DNA of 9,182 bases, taken from assembly GCA_002772455.1 (NCBI GenBank), contig PCSQ01000005.1, positions 12,610-21,791 on the forward strand, given 5' to 3'. Of this stretch, positions 9,000 through 9,182 are shown one piece after another. Within the stretch, counting starts at the first letter, position 1. Every line of letters begins with the position of its first letter. Source of the stretch: Candidatus Beckwithbacteria bacterium CG23_combo_of_CG06-09_8_20_14_all_47_9 (GTDB lineage Bacteria; Patescibacteriota; Microgenomatia; UBA1400; CG1-02-47-37). Made by a program: the position numbers and the translations under genes. The notes beneath the pieces were generated by a model that did no database searches, had not been told where the DNA came from, and saw only the letters and a program-made list of their open reading frames with translations.

Positions 9000-9182
9000 A
9001 GATTACTTTTTGTTCATTTAAGATAATTCTTTTTAAGTAGGGATGAATCGAGTTATAAGTGAGTAAATCTACTTTTTTATTTAAGGCGTCTTCAAACTGA
9101 ACTAATAAATCAATATCACTATTGGCTTTGGCTTCACCGGTGGCATAAGAACCGAAAATGGCGGCTTTAACAACCCCCTGAT
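8983..9182 (-). CDS. MNT-type nucleotidyltransferase (antitoxin of HEPN/MNT pair), 5' part outside window
   Basis: Reading the minus strand from the right edge, the frame encodes about 66 residues to a TAA at 8983-8985. It contains FGSYATGEAKANSDIDLLVQF, the minimal nucleotidyltransferase signature GSx(G)...SDIDL with the two metal-binding Asp residues (codons near 9110-9120). A short C-terminal segment, HPYLKRIILNEQKVIYEKRS, follows, typical of small MNT proteins. In HEPN/MNT toxin-antitoxin systems this protein AMPylates and neutralises the HEPN RNase encoded just downstream. Here the downstream toxin gene appears reduced to 29 codons, leaving an apparently orphan MNT gene. The region is visibly richer in A and T than the glycan genes, consistent with an accessory origin. 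The start codon and N-terminus are not in the window. Confidence 0.85.
   Translation of the reverse strand, partial: QGVVKAAIFGSYATGEAKANSDIDLLVQFEDALNKKVDLLTYNSIHPYLKRIILNEQKVIYEKRS

Overview
The window looks like a piece of a small, gene-dense bacterial genome, most probably a member of the Candidate Phyla Radiation (Patescibacteria; a Microgenomates-like lineage is my best guess). This is inference from gene content and style: tightly overlapping genes, a surface-glycan operon with GT-C membrane glycosyltransferases, a lone riboflavin-kinase domain and an MNT/HEPN toxin-antitoxin trace. TGA is used as a normal stop codon, so the genome does not use the Gracilibacteria/Absconditabacteria code in which TGA is glycine. 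There are no rRNA or tRNA genes, no CRISPR array, no transposase and no gene-free stretch above about 10 bases.

Layout. Positions 2-559 (plus strand) hold the 3' end of a gene for a membrane-anchored exported protein of unknown function. Everything from 566 to the right edge lies on the minus strand and reads as one polycistronic unit, in transcription order: the 3' part of an MNT-type nucleotidyltransferase (8983-9182); a 29-codon remnant of its HEPN (DUF86) toxin partner (8910-8999); a riboflavin kinase/type 1 isopentenyl-diphosphate isomerase fusion (8068-8913); UDP-glucose 6-dehydrogenase (6827-8071); a divergent GDP-mannose 4,6-dehydratase paralogue (5808-6830); a canonical GDP-mannose 4,6-dehydratase (4844-5803); a polyprenol-phosphate-mannose synthase with a GtrA membrane domain (3743-4843); a GT39/83-like GT-C transferase (2373-3746); an ALG5-like polyprenyl-phosphate glycosyltransferase (1630-2376); and a GT87/MptB-like GT-C mannosyltransferase (566-1633). 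Most junctions are ATGA or GTGA stop/start overlaps.

How the genes could work together. The dehydratases and the UDP-glucose dehydrogenase supply modified nucleotide sugars. The isomerase domain may help supply isoprenoid for the polyprenol carrier. Two GT2 enzymes charge polyprenyl phosphate with a hexose (mannose, and probably glucose), the GtrA domain probably helps move the lipid-linked sugar across the membrane, and two multi-spanning GT-C enzymes add sugars to a glycan or glycoprotein on the outer face.

The most unusual feature is a set of short, highly symmetric palindromes sharing a TTCCACC...GGTGGAA core. Two sit in frame inside the GT-C gene at 566-1633. A third, composite one forms the C-terminal tail of the divergent dehydratase and carries the Shine-Dalgarno sequence of the next gene within a stem, suggesting a translational switch. 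Other notable points are a Glu-to-Lys change in the catalytic triad region of the second dehydratase, the flavokinase/isomerase fusion with a metal-ligand His replaced by Asp, and the collapsed toxin gene.
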